NCBI RefSeq assembly: GCF_014651075.1 | Contig: NZ_BMWE01000012.1 | Span: forward strand, 62,001-126,000 | From: Streptomyces djakartensis | GTDB taxonomy: Bacteria > Actinomycetota > Actinomycetes > Streptomycetales > Streptomycetaceae | Reading direction: 5' to 3' | Length of the DNA: 64,000 nt | In this document: one piece after another, positions 49,931 to 58,579 of the stretch | How the letters are laid out: every line of letters starts with the position of its first letter | How positions within the stretch are numbered: the first letter of the stretch is position 1 | Translations under genes and position numbers: made by a program | Notes under the pieces: model-generated | Told to the model about the DNA's origin: nothing | Databases searched by the model: none | The model's input: the letters and a program-made list of their open reading frames with translations, nothing else

Positions 49931-49994
49931 ACTGACCTGCTGGTGGTCCCGCTAGTGTCTGTGCACTGCCTACAAATTCCCCGGAGGAACACCC

Positions 49995-51122
49995 ATGGCG
50001 TTCGGCTGGATCGACGAGCAGGCGGAGCTGCGCCGCCGCGCCGGGCTCGTACGGACTCTGCGCCCCCGTCCGGCCGCATCGCCGCTCCTCGACCTGGCGA
50101 GCAACGACTACCTGGGCCTGGCCCGCCACCCCGAGGTCATCGAGGGGGCGGCCCGTGCCGCCCGTGAGTGGGGCGGCGGCTCGACCGGCTCCCGGCTCGT
50201 CACCGGCAGCACCGAACTGCACGCCGAACTGGAACGGGAGCTGGCCGATTTCTGTGGTTTCGAGGCTGCCCTCGTCTTCTCCTCCGGCTACGCGGCCAAC
50301 CTCGCCGCGGTCACCGCGCTGGCCCCGCACGGCTCGCTGATCGTCTCCGACGCGGGCAACCACGCCTCGCTCATCGACGGCTGCCGGCTGGCGCGTGGTA
50401 CGACCCAGGTCGTGACGCACGCCGAACCGGAGGCCGTGCGCAAGGCGCTGCGGACGCACGAGGGCACGGCGATCACGGTGTCCGACACGGTCTTCTCGGT
50501 GGACGGCGACGCGGCCCCGCTGACCGCACTCGCCGAGGCCTGCCGGGAACACGGCGCCGGACTGGTGGTCGACGACGCCCATGGTCTGGGCGTGCTCGGT
50601 GACGGCGGGCGCGGCGCCCCGCACGCGGCGGGGCTCGCGGGCGCCGACGACGTCGTCGCGACCCTCACGCTGTCCAAGTCCCTCGGCAGCCAGGGCGGGG
50701 CGGTCCTCGGCCCCGCCCGGGTCGTCGGCCACCTGGTCAACGCGGCCCGGACGTTCATCTTCGACACGGGACTCGCCCCCGCCGCGGCGGGAGCGGCCCT
50801 GACGGCACTGCGCGTGCTGCGCCGCGAGCCGGAACGCGCGGCCCGGGCCCGCGCGGTGGCGGGCGATTTGTACACGCGCCTGACCGCCGCGGGTCTGGAG
50901 GCGGTACGTCCGGACGCCGCGGTGGTCTCGGTACGGGCGCCTTCCCCCGAGGACGCCGTGCGCTGGGCGGCCGAGTGCCGCGCGGCGGGCCTGGCCGTGG
51001 GCTGTTTCCGTCCTCCTTCCGTGCCCGACGGCATCTCACGGCTCAGGCTGACCGCCCGCGCGGACCTGACCGGTCAGCAGATCGAACGCGCTGTACGGCT
51101 GATCGGCGAGACGCGGCCATGA
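49995..51122 (+). CDS. bioF: 8-amino-7-oxononanoate synthase
   Basis: PLP-dependent alpha-oxoamine synthase of 375 residues that joins L-alanine and pimeloyl thioester to KAPA. Marks: [69 protein letters not shown] and PLP lysine in [16 protein letters not shown] 49995 follows CGGAGGA. It is transcribed away from bioBAD; no bioC, bioH or bioW is present in the window. Confidence 0.95.
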   Translation: MAFGWIDEQAELRRRAGLVRTLRPRPAASPLLDLASNDYLGLARHPEVIEGAARAAREWGGGSTGSRLVTGSTELHAELERELADFCGFEAALVFSSGYAANLAAVTALAPHGSLIVSDAGNHASLIDGCRLARGTTQVVTHAEPEAVRKALRTHEGTAITVSDTVFSVDGDAAPLTALAEACREHGAGLVVDDAHGLGVLGDGGRGAPHAAGLAGADDVVATLTLSKSLGSQGGAVLGPARVVGHLVNAARTFIFDTGLAPAAAGAALTALRVLRREPERAARARAVAGDLYTRLTAAGLEAVRPDAAVVSVRAPSPEDAVRWAAECRAAGLAVGCFRPPSVPDGISRLRLTARADLTGQQIERAVRLIGETRP

Positions 51123-51164
51123 GTCGGCGTGGCACGGCCGTGCGTCGCGCGATGACGGACCTGA

Positions 51165-51395
51165 TCAGATGCGGTCGACCGCGGCCGTGAACCTGGCCCA
51201 GCTCTCCGGCGAGAAGAGCAGTGCGGGCCCGGCCGGGTCCTTGGAGTCGCGCACGGCGAGGAGTCCGGCCCAGCGCGGGATGTCCGGACGCGCGGTCTCG
51301 ACGCAGTTGTTCGCGCCGGTGCTGTAGCTGCTGCGCAACCACCGCACACCGTGCAGTTCGCTGCTCGATGGGACATGACGAGGCAGTGCACGCAT
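51165..51395 (-). CDS. DUF397 protein (WhiJ-cassette type)
   Basis: Protein of 76 residues with the full DUF397 pattern: GVRWLRSSYSTGANNCVETA, VAVRDSK-like LLAVRDSKDPAGPALLFSPE and SWARFTAAV. These small acidic or neutral proteins are encoded next to XRE/DUF5753 regulators in many Streptomyces copies (the WhiJ and AbaA families) and probably modulate them. It lies nine bases downstream of such a regulator. Confidence 0.88.
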   Translation of the reverse strand: MRALPRHVPSSSELHGVRWLRSSYSTGANNCVETARPDIPRWAGLLAVRDSKDPAGPALLFSPESWARFTAAVDRI

Positions 51396-51404
51396 GGTGC
51401 CTCC

Positions 51405-52265
51405 TTAGGCGCCGGTGGCTGTCCCGGCGATGAAATCCAACGAGTCCTCGGGCGAAAGGGCGTGGATCTGCAGGGCGTTGAAGGCCTCTGTGTAGACCCG
51501 GAGGTCTTCTTTCCGCTCGAGGTAGAGGCTACTCGTCAAGTGGTCGAGAACAACCACATCCAGATCAGAGGCGCTCGAAAATGAGAAGATAACAAAAGGA
51601 CCGGTGACGCCGATATGCGCCCCGGCCGCGAACGGCAGCACCTGGAGCCGCACTTGGGGCAGCCGCGCCGCCTCGACCAGCCTTTCCAGCTGTCGCGCCA
51701 TCACCCCGGGGCCGCCCACCTCCCGCCGCAGCACCGCCTCGTCCAAGACCGCGCTCAGCTGCAGCGGCGGATCCGCGCGCAACACGTCCTGCCGGGCCAG
51801 CCGCACCTCGACCAGCGTGTCCAGCCGCTCCTCGGACAGGCCCTCCACCGCCGCCTGCGTCACCGCGCGCGCGTACTCGGGGGTCTGGAGCAGCCCCGGG
51901 ACGACCGTGGTCTCCAGGGTGCGCATCGCACTGGCTTGGGACTCCAGGCTGATGAAGTCCCGGTAGGTCGGCGGCAGTACGCCCCGGTAGGCGTGCCACC
52001 AGTGGTGCCGTCCGCCACCGTCGTCGGACCCCGCCAACACCATCAGCAGCTCGCGGAGTTGGGAGTCCGCCACCCCGTAGGCGTCGAGCAGCGACCGCAC
52101 ATCGGCCGGTTTCGCCCCGCTGGTGCCCGTCTCGATCCGGCTGACCTTCGACTGGTGCCAGCCCACCAGCCGGGCCGCCTCACCACTGGTGAGCCCCGCC
52201 GAGGTGCGCAGCGTCCGCAGTTCGGCGCCCAGTTTCCGGCGGCGCACCGCGGGACCGTTCTGCAT
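51405..52265 (-). CDS. XRE-family regulator with DUF5753 domain (WhiJ type)
   Basis: Protein of 286 residues. Residues about 10-70 are a helix-turn-helix (LGAELRTLRTSAGLTSGEAA, RLVGWHQSKVSRIETGTSGA). The rest is DUF5753 (LESQASAMRTLETTVVPGLL, QTPEYARAVTQAAVEGLSEE, RQDVLRADPPLQLSAVLDEA, VLPFAAGAHIGVTGPFVIF). Proteins of this type, such as WhiJ, work with DUF397 and HATPase partners in developmental or antibiotic control. ATG 52265. A 10-base palindrome lies 75 bases upstream and may be its operator. Confidence 0.9.
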   Translation of the reverse strand: MQNGPAVRRRKLGAELRTLRTSAGLTSGEAARLVGWHQSKVSRIETGTSGAKPADVRSLLDAYGVADSQLRELLMVLAGSDDGGGRHHWWHAYRGVLPPTYRDFISLESQASAMRTLETTVVPGLLQTPEYARAVTQAAVEGLSEERLDTLVEVRLARQDVLRADPPLQLSAVLDEAVLRREVGGPGVMARQLERLVEAARLPQVRLQVLPFAAGAHIGVTGPFVIFSFSSASDLDVVVLDHLTSSLYLERKEDLRVYTEAFNALQIHALSPEDSLDFIAGTATGA

Positions 52266-52340
52266 GGGATTCTCCTTACTCCTCCCGAGCCACCCGAATA
52301 CGGTCTCGCGTCGCAGAGTTCACCGCTTTGAGCGACAGAT

Positions 52341-52350
52341 ATATGCATAT
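52341..52350. promoter_or_regulatory. AT-rich palindrome between XRE and HATPase genes
   Basis: ATATGCATAT, a perfect 10-base palindrome extended to GATAT-ATGC-ATATC on both sides. Ten consecutive bases with two G/C are exceptional in this genome. It lies in the 212-base divergent region of the WhiJ-type cassette, overlapping a possible -10 (TATGCA, 17 bases after TTCACC) for the HATPase gene. Confidence 0.5.
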
Positions 52351-52477
52351 CTTGGTGGATCGCGGCCCTTCACAGGGGTTCGGTGGCAGTCTGACGGCGA
52401 AGCACCAGTCCGGGACCGTACTCGAACCATCCGCTCCGTGTCGGCCTGCGGTCCCGTCGGAAAGGGACGACCTCGCC

Positions 52478-52936
52478 ATGGCAGACCATCTGGAAGCATC
52501 CGTCACTCTGCCGAGCGATCCCGCCTCGGTCTCCGCGGCACGCGCCCATGTGGTGGGCACGCTCGCGGAGTGGGGCCTGCCGGCGGACACGGACCTGTCC
52601 GACACCGTCCGGCTCATCATCTCGGAACTGGCCACCAACGCCGTCCAGCACACCTTCGGCCAGTCGCCCACCTTCCGGGTGGACATCGCGCTCGACCGCG
52701 ACGAACACCTGCACCTCGGCGTCACGGACAGCCACCCGCGATTCCCCAGACGTCTTCCCGCCGCCGTCCAGCAGGACAACGGACGCGGCCTGGTCATCAT
52801 CCGCTGGCTGACCGCGGAGTGCGGCGGAAAGCTCAGGATCCGCCCCACCCGTGAGGGCGGCAAGACCATCCTCGTGGAACTCCCGTGGACGGTTCCGGGG
52901 GGAGTTCCCCGCCGCACGTCACCGGTGCCGCGCTGA
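52478..52936 (+). CDS. HATPase_c_2 (RsbW-type) ATP-binding protein
   Basis: GHKL ATPase-fold protein of 152 residues: N-box LIISELATNAVQHTF, G1-like HLGVTDSHPRFP and G2 DNGRGLVIIRWLTAECGG. Such single-domain proteins act as anti-sigma factors or serine kinases. With the neighbouring XRE/DUF5753 and DUF397 genes it completes the three-part cassette known from whiJ and abaA loci. ATG 52478 is preceded by AAAGGGA; the frame is open further upstream, so a longer N-terminus is possible. Its last 18 bases overlap the convergent DUF6328 gene. Confidence 0.85.
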   Translation: MADHLEASVTLPSDPASVSAARAHVVGTLAEWGLPADTDLSDTVRLIISELATNAVQHTFGQSPTFRVDIALDRDEHLHLGVTDSHPRFPRRLPAAVQQDNGRGLVIIRWLTAECGGKLRIRPTREGGKTILVELPWTVPGGVPRRTSPVPR

Positions 52937-53560
52937 CGCTTCCCGGTGTGCCGCTGCTCCCCGAGGTGCTGGCGGCCGCCCGACGGTGTCGCGCAGCGGT
53001 GCGGGGAGCCTGGCCGCGTCCTGGGGCGCCGGCCCGTCGGCAAGAGCCCCGGGTGTCCCGGCGGTGCCGTTCGCCCCGTCCCGCAGCCCCGCCCGCCGCA
53101 CCAGCCGGGGGAGCAGCCCCCACAGGCCGGCACAGACCAGGAAGGTCCCCCCGCCCGCGGCGAACCCACCGGTCCGGCCGGTCGTCACATCCACCACCAG
53201 CAGCACGGAACCACTGAACGCGAACACCAGTACGATCAGGCCGGTGGTGGCCAGGCGTGCGGAGACCTGGACTATGCGCGGCTTGGCGCCCTGCTGGAAG
53301 AGCGAGCGGTGCAGGGCGGCCGGCGCGGTGAACAGCGCGGCTGCCAGGACCGCCAGCAGCAGCGTGACGACGTAGAGGACGCGCTGGAAGGAGTCGAGGG
53401 ACCCGAAACGCGAGGTGAAGGCCAGCGACAGCAGGAAGGCGAAGAGGATCTGCACCCCGGTCTGGGTGACCCGGAGTTCCTGGAGCAGCTCGACGAAGTT
53501 CCGGTCGGCGCGCTGCAGCGGCGTCTCGCCGCGGGCGGTGCAGGGACGGTGCTCGGCCAT
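52919..53560 (-). CDS. DUF6328-type membrane protein
   Basis: Membrane protein of 213 residues. The N-terminal RNFVELLQELRVTQTGVQIL followed by FAFLLSLAFTSRF is the recognisable DUF6328 start; four helices are visible between about residues 35 and 155, with a Pro/Ala/Arg-rich cytoplasmic tail of 50 residues. Function unknown. The start may be ATG 53560 or an upstream GTG, neither with a good ribosome site. It overlaps the HATPase gene tail to tail. Confidence 0.75.
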   Translation of the reverse strand: MAEHRPCTARGETPLQRADRNFVELLQELRVTQTGVQILFAFLLSLAFTSRFGSLDSFQRVLYVVTLLLAVLAAALFTAPAALHRSLFQQGAKPRIVQVSARLATTGLIVLVFAFSGSVLLVVDVTTGRTGGFAAGGGTFLVCAGLWGLLPRLVRRAGLRDGANGTAGTPGALADGPAPQDAARLPAPLRDTVGRPPAPRGAAAHREASARHR

Positions 53561-53641
53561 GCCTTCACGGGTATCCACATGGGCCCGTGTCACGCTCCGG
53601 CGTGCGGCGGCGCGTCAGGGCACCGCCGCACGCCGGGCGCG

Positions 53642-54115
53642 TCACTTCACGCGCCCGTACCAGACGCTCTTGGTCCAGATCTTCTGCAGCCGCACCACGT
53701 CCCCGCTCTTCGGGGAGTGCCAGAGCTTGTTCTTACCCGCGTAGATGCCGACGTGGTACACGTTGCGGCCCGAGTGGAAGAACACCAGGTCCCCCGCCTT
53801 GCGGCTCTTGGCGGAGATGTGGCGCGTCTTGTTGTACTGCTGGGCGGCCGTGCGGGGCAGTTTCTTGCCCGCCTTCTTGAACGAGTACAGCGTGAGGCCG
53901 GAGCAGTCGAACCTGTGCGGCCCGGTGGCGCCGTATTTGTACGGCGAACCCTTCTTGGAGGCCGCGATCTGGAGTGCCTTCGTCGCTGGCGTGGCTGCCG
54001 CCGCCTCCGGGGAGAGGCCGGGCGCCACTATCGAGCCACCCATGGCGGCGATGGTGAGGGCCGAGGCCGTACCGGCCCGGACCATGAGCGACGGGACACG
54101 ATTGAGCGCAGTCAT
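53642..54115 (-). CDS. NlpC/P60 cell-wall hydrolase
   Basis: Secreted endopeptidase of 157 residues. A signal peptide (RVPSLMVRAGTASALTIAAM) is followed by an NlpC/P60 domain with catalytic Cys in RFDCSGLTLYSF, His in NVYHVGIYAG and the third residue His in KLWHSPKSGD. It cleaves peptide bonds in peptidoglycan stems, for example in growth or germination. ATG 54115 follows GAAGGG. Expression is probably controlled by the c-di-AMP riboswitch in its leader. Confidence 0.92.
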   Translation of the reverse strand: MTALNRVPSLMVRAGTASALTIAAMGGSIVAPGLSPEAAAATPATKALQIAASKKGSPYKYGATGPHRFDCSGLTLYSFKKAGKKLPRTAAQQYNKTRHISAKSRKAGDLVFFHSGRNVYHVGIYAGKNKLWHSPKSGDVVRLQKIWTKSVWYGRVK

Positions 54116-54125
54116 GCGCAACCCT

Positions 54126-54255
54126 TCGTCAGCCGCCTGTGAAGGATGACCTGTCGGATTCGGGCTGGCGAAGTTGCCCGGCCGCTGACGCGGCTTCACC
54201 CCAAGGGCTGCTCGGATCCGGTCATGGCGTGACCGTCCCGGCGACCCGTCGTGCT
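54126..54255 (-). ncRNA. c-di-AMP riboswitch (ydaO type)
   Basis: Read on the minus strand the leader of the NlpC/P60 gene contains, in order, GGTCGCCGGGACGG, TTGGGGTGAAGCCGC, CGGCCGGGCAACTTCGCC, AGCCCGAATCCGACAGGTCA and CAGGCGGCTGACGAAGG. The GGGGTGAA, CCCGA-CCGACAG and closing GGCG blocks are the conserved parts of the ydaO/yuaA class, which turns genes off when c-di-AMP is high and is known upstream of Streptomyces cell-wall hydrolases and rpf genes. Ends are approximate. The rest of the gap (54256-54619) should hold the promoter. Confidence 0.75.
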
Positions 54256-54619
54256 TGGGTCCTCCACTCCTGCCGATCCACTCCTGTCGACCGGTCATCC
54301 GGGCGGCGGCAGGACTCGGCGTCCGCCCGGATCGCCCCGCCGCTGTGGCGGGGGCTTGTCGTCAGTCAGGGATCTTGACTCATGGATGTCCGGAAAACCC
54401 AACGGAACCTGGGATTTGTGTTGTTACTCACCACTCGCCCGTTCGGGTGGACACGTCTGTGTTCGAACCGCCGTCCACGGACCTACAGGCCGTCGGACCA
54501 GCGGTGGAATGTCCCGTTCCGCCCCTCGGCTACGCGCGTTGCGCAACCGGGGTGGTCCAAAAATTGGCGTCCCGTCTACTCCGAACAGGGGTACGTCGTT
54601 TGGTCCGTTTCGACTCAAG

Positions 54620-54650
54620 CCGGATGCCCGCCGACGGGGCGGGCATCCGG
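54620..54650 (-). terminator. Strong hairpin after the ClpP-like operon
   Basis: CCGGATGCCCGCC, five-base loop GACGG, GGCGGGCATCCGG: a perfect 13-base-pair stem. On the minus strand it begins 15 bases after the stop of the 102-residue gene, so it ends the ClpP-like operon and insulates the NlpC/P60 promoter. Confidence 0.7.
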
Positions 54651-54664
54651 GCGGCGGTTCCGCG

Positions 54665-54973
54665 TCAGCCGACGGACTCGGGGGGCAGCGCGACGCGGGC
54701 CGTGCGCCGCTCGCCGTCCAGCACCCGCAGGGCCCTGGCCAGGGTGGCGGCGTGCAGTTCCGTCTCGCCTCGCTCGTGCATCAGGGTGAGTGCGTCACGC
54801 AGCGCGATCGCCTTGCCCACCAGGGCCTGGGCTGCATGCAGGCCACGGTAGGTGTCGCCGTCCAGGGCCGGGTTGATCCTGCCGAGCAGGTCGACGGCCT
54901 CCAGGTACCGGTCGATCAGCTCCGCTTCGGCGCGTGTCAGGGCGGGCAGTGGCGGCAGTTCGGGCGGAAGCAC
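54665..54973 (-). CDS. Small helical protein co-transcribed with the ClpP-like gene
   Basis: Protein of 102 residues of unknown family. After a Pro-rich start (PPELPPLPAL) it is predicted almost wholly helical with heptad-like leucines (EAELIDRYLEAVDLLGRI, AAQALVGKAIALRDALTLMH, ELHAATLARALRVLD). No signal, membrane segment or metal motif. GTG 54973 lies seven bases after the stop of the ClpP-like gene, and GGAAGG overlaps that stop, so the two are one unit ended by a strong hairpin. A role as adaptor or partner of the ClpP-like protein is an inference from position only. Confidence 0.7.
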   Translation of the reverse strand: MLPPELPPLPALTRAEAELIDRYLEAVDLLGRINPALDGDTYRGLHAAQALVGKAIALRDALTLMHERGETELHAATLARALRVLDGERRTARVALPPESVG

Positions 54974-54980
54974 CTGCGGC

Positions 54981-55616
54981 TCACCTTCCGGTCGGCGGGG
55001 CCAGGGTGGCCTCGCGGGTGGGCACGATCCGGTCCACCAGGCCGTACTCCACCGCCTCCTGGGCGGTGAGGATCTTGTCGCGGTCGATGTCGGCGCTCAC
55101 CTGCTCCCGGGTGCGGCCCGTGTGCCGTGCGAGCATCTCCTCCATGCGGGTCCGGATCCGCGTCAACTCGTCCGCCTGGATCGCCAGATCGCTGGCCTGC
55201 CCGTGGACCGGCTCGGGCAGCGCGGGCTGGTGGATCACCAGACGCGCGTCCGGCAGCACGGAGCGCTTGCCGGGCGTGCCCGCCGCCAGCAGTACCGAGG
55301 CGGCCGCCCCGGCCTGGCCCAGGCAGATGGTCTCCACGTCGCAGTTGACGTACTGCATCGTGTCGTAGACGGCCGTCATGGCGTGGAAGGCGCCGCCCGG
55401 GGAGTTGATGTAGAGCGAGATGTCCCGGTCCGGAGCGTGGTGCTCGAGGTACATGAACTGAGCCATCACGTCGTTCGCCGAGGTCTCGTCCACCGGCGTT
55501 CCGAGGAAGACGATCCGCTCCTCCAGGAGCTTCGAGTACGGGTCCATCGTCCGTTGGCCGGACCCGGTGCGTTCGGTGAACTCGGGCAGCACGTGACGGG
55601 CGGAAGGTCGGGTCAT
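54981..55616 (-). CDS. ClpP-family protein lacking the catalytic serine
   Basis: Protein of 211 residues with the complete ClpP fold pattern: [66 protein letters not shown] and [14 protein letters not shown]. In active ClpP the sequence after Gly-Gln is A-(A/C)-S; here it is [11 protein letters not shown], so the position of the nucleophile (residue 104) is Ala. His129 and Asp180 are kept. It may cap or regulate an active ClpP ring rather than cut peptides; the Ser three residues on would be misplaced. ATG 55616 follows GAGGAGGGG. Confidence 0.88.
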   Translation of the reverse strand: MTRPSARHVLPEFTERTGSGQRTMDPYSKLLEERIVFLGTPVDETSANDVMAQFMYLEHHAPDRDISLYINSPGGAFHAMTAVYDTMQYVNCDVETICLGQAGAAASVLLAAGTPGKRSVLPDARLVIHQPALPEPVHGQASDLAIQADELTRIRTRMEEMLARHTGRTREQVSADIDRDKILTAQEAVEYGLVDRIVPTREATLAPPTGR

Positions 55617-55673
55617 GGTGAACCCCTCCTCGCGGGCGGAGCCGTCTCCGGCGACGGCCGTCTCTGTAAAAAA

Positions 55674-55700
55674 TGTACAGGACGTACGTGACGTTATGAT
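55674..55700 (+). promoter_or_regulatory. Antitoxin promoter with YefM-like TGTACA site
   Basis: TATGAT at 55695-55700, a nearly perfect -10, ends six bases before the ATG at 55707, giving a leaderless message. Upstream are TGTACA (55674-55679) and the palindrome ACGTACGT (55682-55689). TGTACA is the core bound by YefM-family antitoxins, so the protein probably represses itself here. The ClpP-like gene starts 58 bases away on the other strand and could be under the same control. Confidence 0.6.
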
Positions 55701-55706
55701 GGGTCC

Positions 55707-55994
55707 ATGGCCTACGAGATTCCGGTGACACAAGCGCGGGCTGAGCTCGCCGATCTGATCAACCGCGTGGTGTACGCCGGCGAGCGCGTCGTGGTCACCC
55801 GGCACGGCAAGCCCCTCGTCGCCCTCGTCTCCGCCGATGACCTGCGGCATCTCGAAGAGGCCCACGAGCTCGCGGAGCCCGCGGACGAACACGTGATCAG
55901 CGCGGTCTCCACGGTCCGCGAGGTCCCGTCCGCTCCCGGCGAACGGCAGCGGTTCGGCATCGCCGCGGAGCACCGGGGGCCCGCCCCGGCCTAG
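55707..55994 (+). CDS. Phd/YefM-family antitoxin, no toxin alongside
   Basis: Protein of 95 residues. The N-terminal [40 protein letters not shown] and ADDLRHLEE form the Phd/YefM DNA-binding fold. The C-terminal tail is acidic and Pro-rich ([20 protein letters not shown]), longer than needed for DNA binding, as expected for toxin capture. No RelE, YoeB, Doc or PIN toxin follows: the next gene is ureA after 236 bases. Leaderless start with TATGAT six bases upstream. Divergent from the Ser-less ClpP. Confidence 0.85.
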   Translation: MAYEIPVTQARAELADLINRVVYAGERVVVTRHGKPLVALVSADDLRHLEEAHELAEPADEHVISAVSTVREVPSAPGERQRFGIAAEHRGPAPA

Positions 55995-56113
55995 GGGATG
56001 TCCGCGAGGTCCCGCCTGCCCCGCGACGCCTGCCGCGGCACTCGCCCGGAGGCGGACGGTGCCGTGAGCCGCTGTCCGCGCCCCTCAGCCGTCCGTCACG
56101 GATCGCACCTCGG

Positions 56114-56129
56114 TTAACGTGCCCGAAAC
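56114..56129 (+). promoter_or_regulatory. GlnR box of the urease operon
   Basis: TTAAC-GTGCCC-GAAAC fits the GlnR consensus gTnAc-N6-GaAAc at eight or more of ten defined positions, differing only in the first base. It overlaps the -35 region of a promoter whose -10 is TAGCCT at 56140-56145, 86 bases before ureA. GlnR is the nitrogen regulator of Streptomyces and ureA is, to my knowledge, an established GlnR target in S. coelicolor. Confidence 0.65.
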
Positions 56130-56230
56130 GCGGTCCCATTAGCCTGCCGCTCCACGCCACCTGGCACTTTGCCCCGTGGCCGCGGCATCCGGGCCCCGCA
56201 CGGTCCGGAGCGAGGACTGTGAGGTGGGAC

Positions 56231-56533
<303 letters not shown>

Positions 56534-56544
56534 GGGAGGGTCCC

Positions 56545-56856
56545 ATGATTCCCGGAGAAGTCCTCTTCGCGGACGAACCGATTGCCTACAACGAGGGCCG
56601 CGAGGTAACCCGGATCACCGTCCTCAACACCGCCGACCGCCCCGTCCAGGTCGGCTCCCACTATCACTTCGCCGAGGCCAATCCCGGTCTGGACCTCGAC
56701 CGCGCCGCCGCGCGCGGCAAGCGGCTGAACGTCGCCGCGGGCACGGCCGTGCGCTTCGAACCCGGGATCCCGGTCGAGGTCGAACTCGTCCCGCTCACCG
56801 GCGCCCGTGTCGTGCCGGGTCTGCGCGGGGAGACCGGAGGTGCCCTGGATGCCTGA
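56545..56856 (+). CDS. ureB: Urease beta subunit
   Basis: UreB of 103 residues: [40 protein letters not shown] and [20 protein letters not shown]. It packs around UreC in the (ABC)3 trimer. ATG 56545 follows GGGAGGG. Its end overlaps the ureC start by eight bases (ATGCCTGA), giving translational coupling. Confidence 0.96.
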   Translation: MIPGEVLFADEPIAYNEGREVTRITVLNTADRPVQVGSHYHFAEANPGLDLDRAAARGKRLNVAAGTAVRFEPGIPVEVELVPLTGARVVPGLRGETGGALDA

Positions 56857-58570
56857 GATCTCGCGTGCCGCGTACGCCGACCTGTTCGGCCCGACGACGG
56901 GCGACCGGATCCGGCTCGCCGACACGGACCTGCTGGTCGAGATCGAGGAGGACCGTTCCGGCGGTCCGGGGCGCGCCGGTGACGAGGCCGTCTTCGGCGG
57001 CGGCAAGGTCATCCGCGAATCCATGGGCCAGTCGCGGGCCACCCGCGCGGAGGGCACCCCCGACACCGTCATCACCGGCGTGGTGATCATCGACCACTGG
57101 GGCATCGTCAAGGCCGACGTCGGCATCCGGGACGGCCGGATCACCGGCATCGGCAAAGCAGGCAACCCCGACACCATGGACGGCGTCCACCCCGACCTGG
57201 TCATCGGCCCGGAGACCGAGATCATCGCGGGCAACGGGCGGATCCTCACGGCGGGCGCGATCGACGCGCACGTCCACTTCATCTGCCCGCAGATCGCCGA
57301 CGAGGCGCTGGCCTCCGGCATCACCACGCTCGTCGGCGGCGGCACGGGTCCCGCCGAGGGCTCCAAGGCCACCACCGTCACTCCCGGCCCCTGGCATCTC
57401 GCGCGGATGCTGGAGTCGATGGAGGCCCACCCGCTCAACATCGGCCTGCTGGGCAAGGGCAACACCGTCTCCCACGAGGCGATGCTGTCGCAGATCCGGG
57501 GCGGCGCGCTCGGCCTGAAACTGCACGAGGACTGGGGCTCCACCCCGGCCGTCATCGACGCCTCGCTGACCGTCGCCGGGCAAACCGGCATCCAGGTCGC
57601 CATCCACACGGACACCCTCAACGAGGCCGGGTTCGTCGGCGACACCCTCGCCGCCATCGCCGGACGGGGCATCCACGCGTACCACACCGAGGGGGCGGGC
57701 GGCGGGCACGCACCGGACATCATGACCGTGGTCTCCGAGTCGTACGTGCTGCCGAGCTCCACCAACCCGACCCGGCCGTTCACCGTCAACACCGCCGAGG
57801 AACACCTCGACATGCTGATGGTGTGCCATCACCTCAACCCGGCCGTGCCGGAGGACCTGGCGTTCGCCGAGTCCCGGATCAGGCCGTCCACCATCGGCGC
57901 GGAGGACGTTCTGCACGACCTGGGTGCCATCTCGATCATCTCCTCCGACTCCCAGGCGATGGGGCGCGTGGGCGAGGTCGTCATGCGGACCTGGCAGACC
58001 GCGCACGTGATGAAGCGGCGCCGGGGTGCGCTGCCCGGGGACGGGCGGGCCGACAACCACCGCGTACGCCGCTATGTCGCCAAGTACACGATCAACCCGG
58101 CGCTCGCCCAGGGCCTGGCCCGGGAGATCGGGTCGGTGGAGAGCGGCAAACTGGCCGACCTGGTGCTGTGGGAGCCCGCGTTCTTCGGCGTCAAGCCGCA
58201 GCTGGTCATCAAGGGCGGGCAGATCGCGTACGCGCAGATGGGCGACGCGAACGCCTCGATCCCCACCCCGCAGCCGATCCTGCCGCGCCCGATGTACGGG
58301 GCGATCGGGCGGGCGCCGGCCGCCAACTCCCTGAACTTCGTCGCGCCCCTGGCCGTCGAGGACGGGCTGCCGGAGCGGCTGGGCCTCGGCAAGCGGTTCG
58401 TGGCGATCGAGTCGACGCGCGGGGTGACCAAGGCCGACATGCGGGAGAACGACGCGCGGCCCGAGGTGCGGGTCGATCCCGACAGCTTCGCCGTGCACAT
58501 CGACGGAGAGCTGGTCGAGGCCGCCCCGGCGGCCGAACTGCCCATGGCCCAGCGGTACTTCCTGTTCTGA
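56849..58570 (+). CDS. ureC: Urease alpha (catalytic) subunit
   Basis: UreC of 573 residues, the standard length. Nickel ligands and active site are all seen: [12 protein letters not shown], the carbamylated lysine in [39 protein letters not shown] and the flap cysteine in [14 protein letters not shown]. It hydrolyses urea to ammonia and carbamate in the cytoplasm. ATG 56849 has GGAGG seven bases upstream, inside ureB. Confidence 0.98.
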   Translation: MPEISRAAYADLFGPTTGDRIRLADTDLLVEIEEDRSGGPGRAGDEAVFGGGKVIRESMGQSRATRAEGTPDTVITGVVIIDHWGIVKADVGIRDGRITGIGKAGNPDTMDGVHPDLVIGPETEIIAGNGRILTAGAIDAHVHFICPQIADEALASGITTLVGGGTGPAEGSKATTVTPGPWHLARMLESMEAHPLNIGLLGKGNTVSHEAMLSQIRGGALGLKLHEDWGSTPAVIDASLTVAGQTGIQVAIHTDTLNEAGFVGDTLAAIAGRGIHAYHTEGAGGGHAPDIMTVVSESYVLPSSTNPTRPFTVNTAEEHLDMLMVCHHLNPAVPEDLAFAESRIRPSTIGAEDVLHDLGAISIISSDSQAMGRVGEVVMRTWQTAHVMKRRRGALPGDGRADNHRVRRYVAKYTINPALAQGLAREIGSVESGKLADLVLWEPAFFGVKPQLVIKGGQIAYAQMGDANASIPTPQPILPRPMYGAIGRAPAANSLNFVAPLAVEDGLPERLGLGKRFVAIESTRGVTKADMRENDARPEVRVDPDSFAVHIDGELVEAAPAAELPMAQRYFLF

Positions 58571-58579
58571 GGCGGCCTG

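Noticed and set aside
51123-51164. Promoter or small gene between bioF and the DUF397 gene
   Set aside because: Only about 40 bases, with convergent genes; nothing beyond possible terminator sequence.
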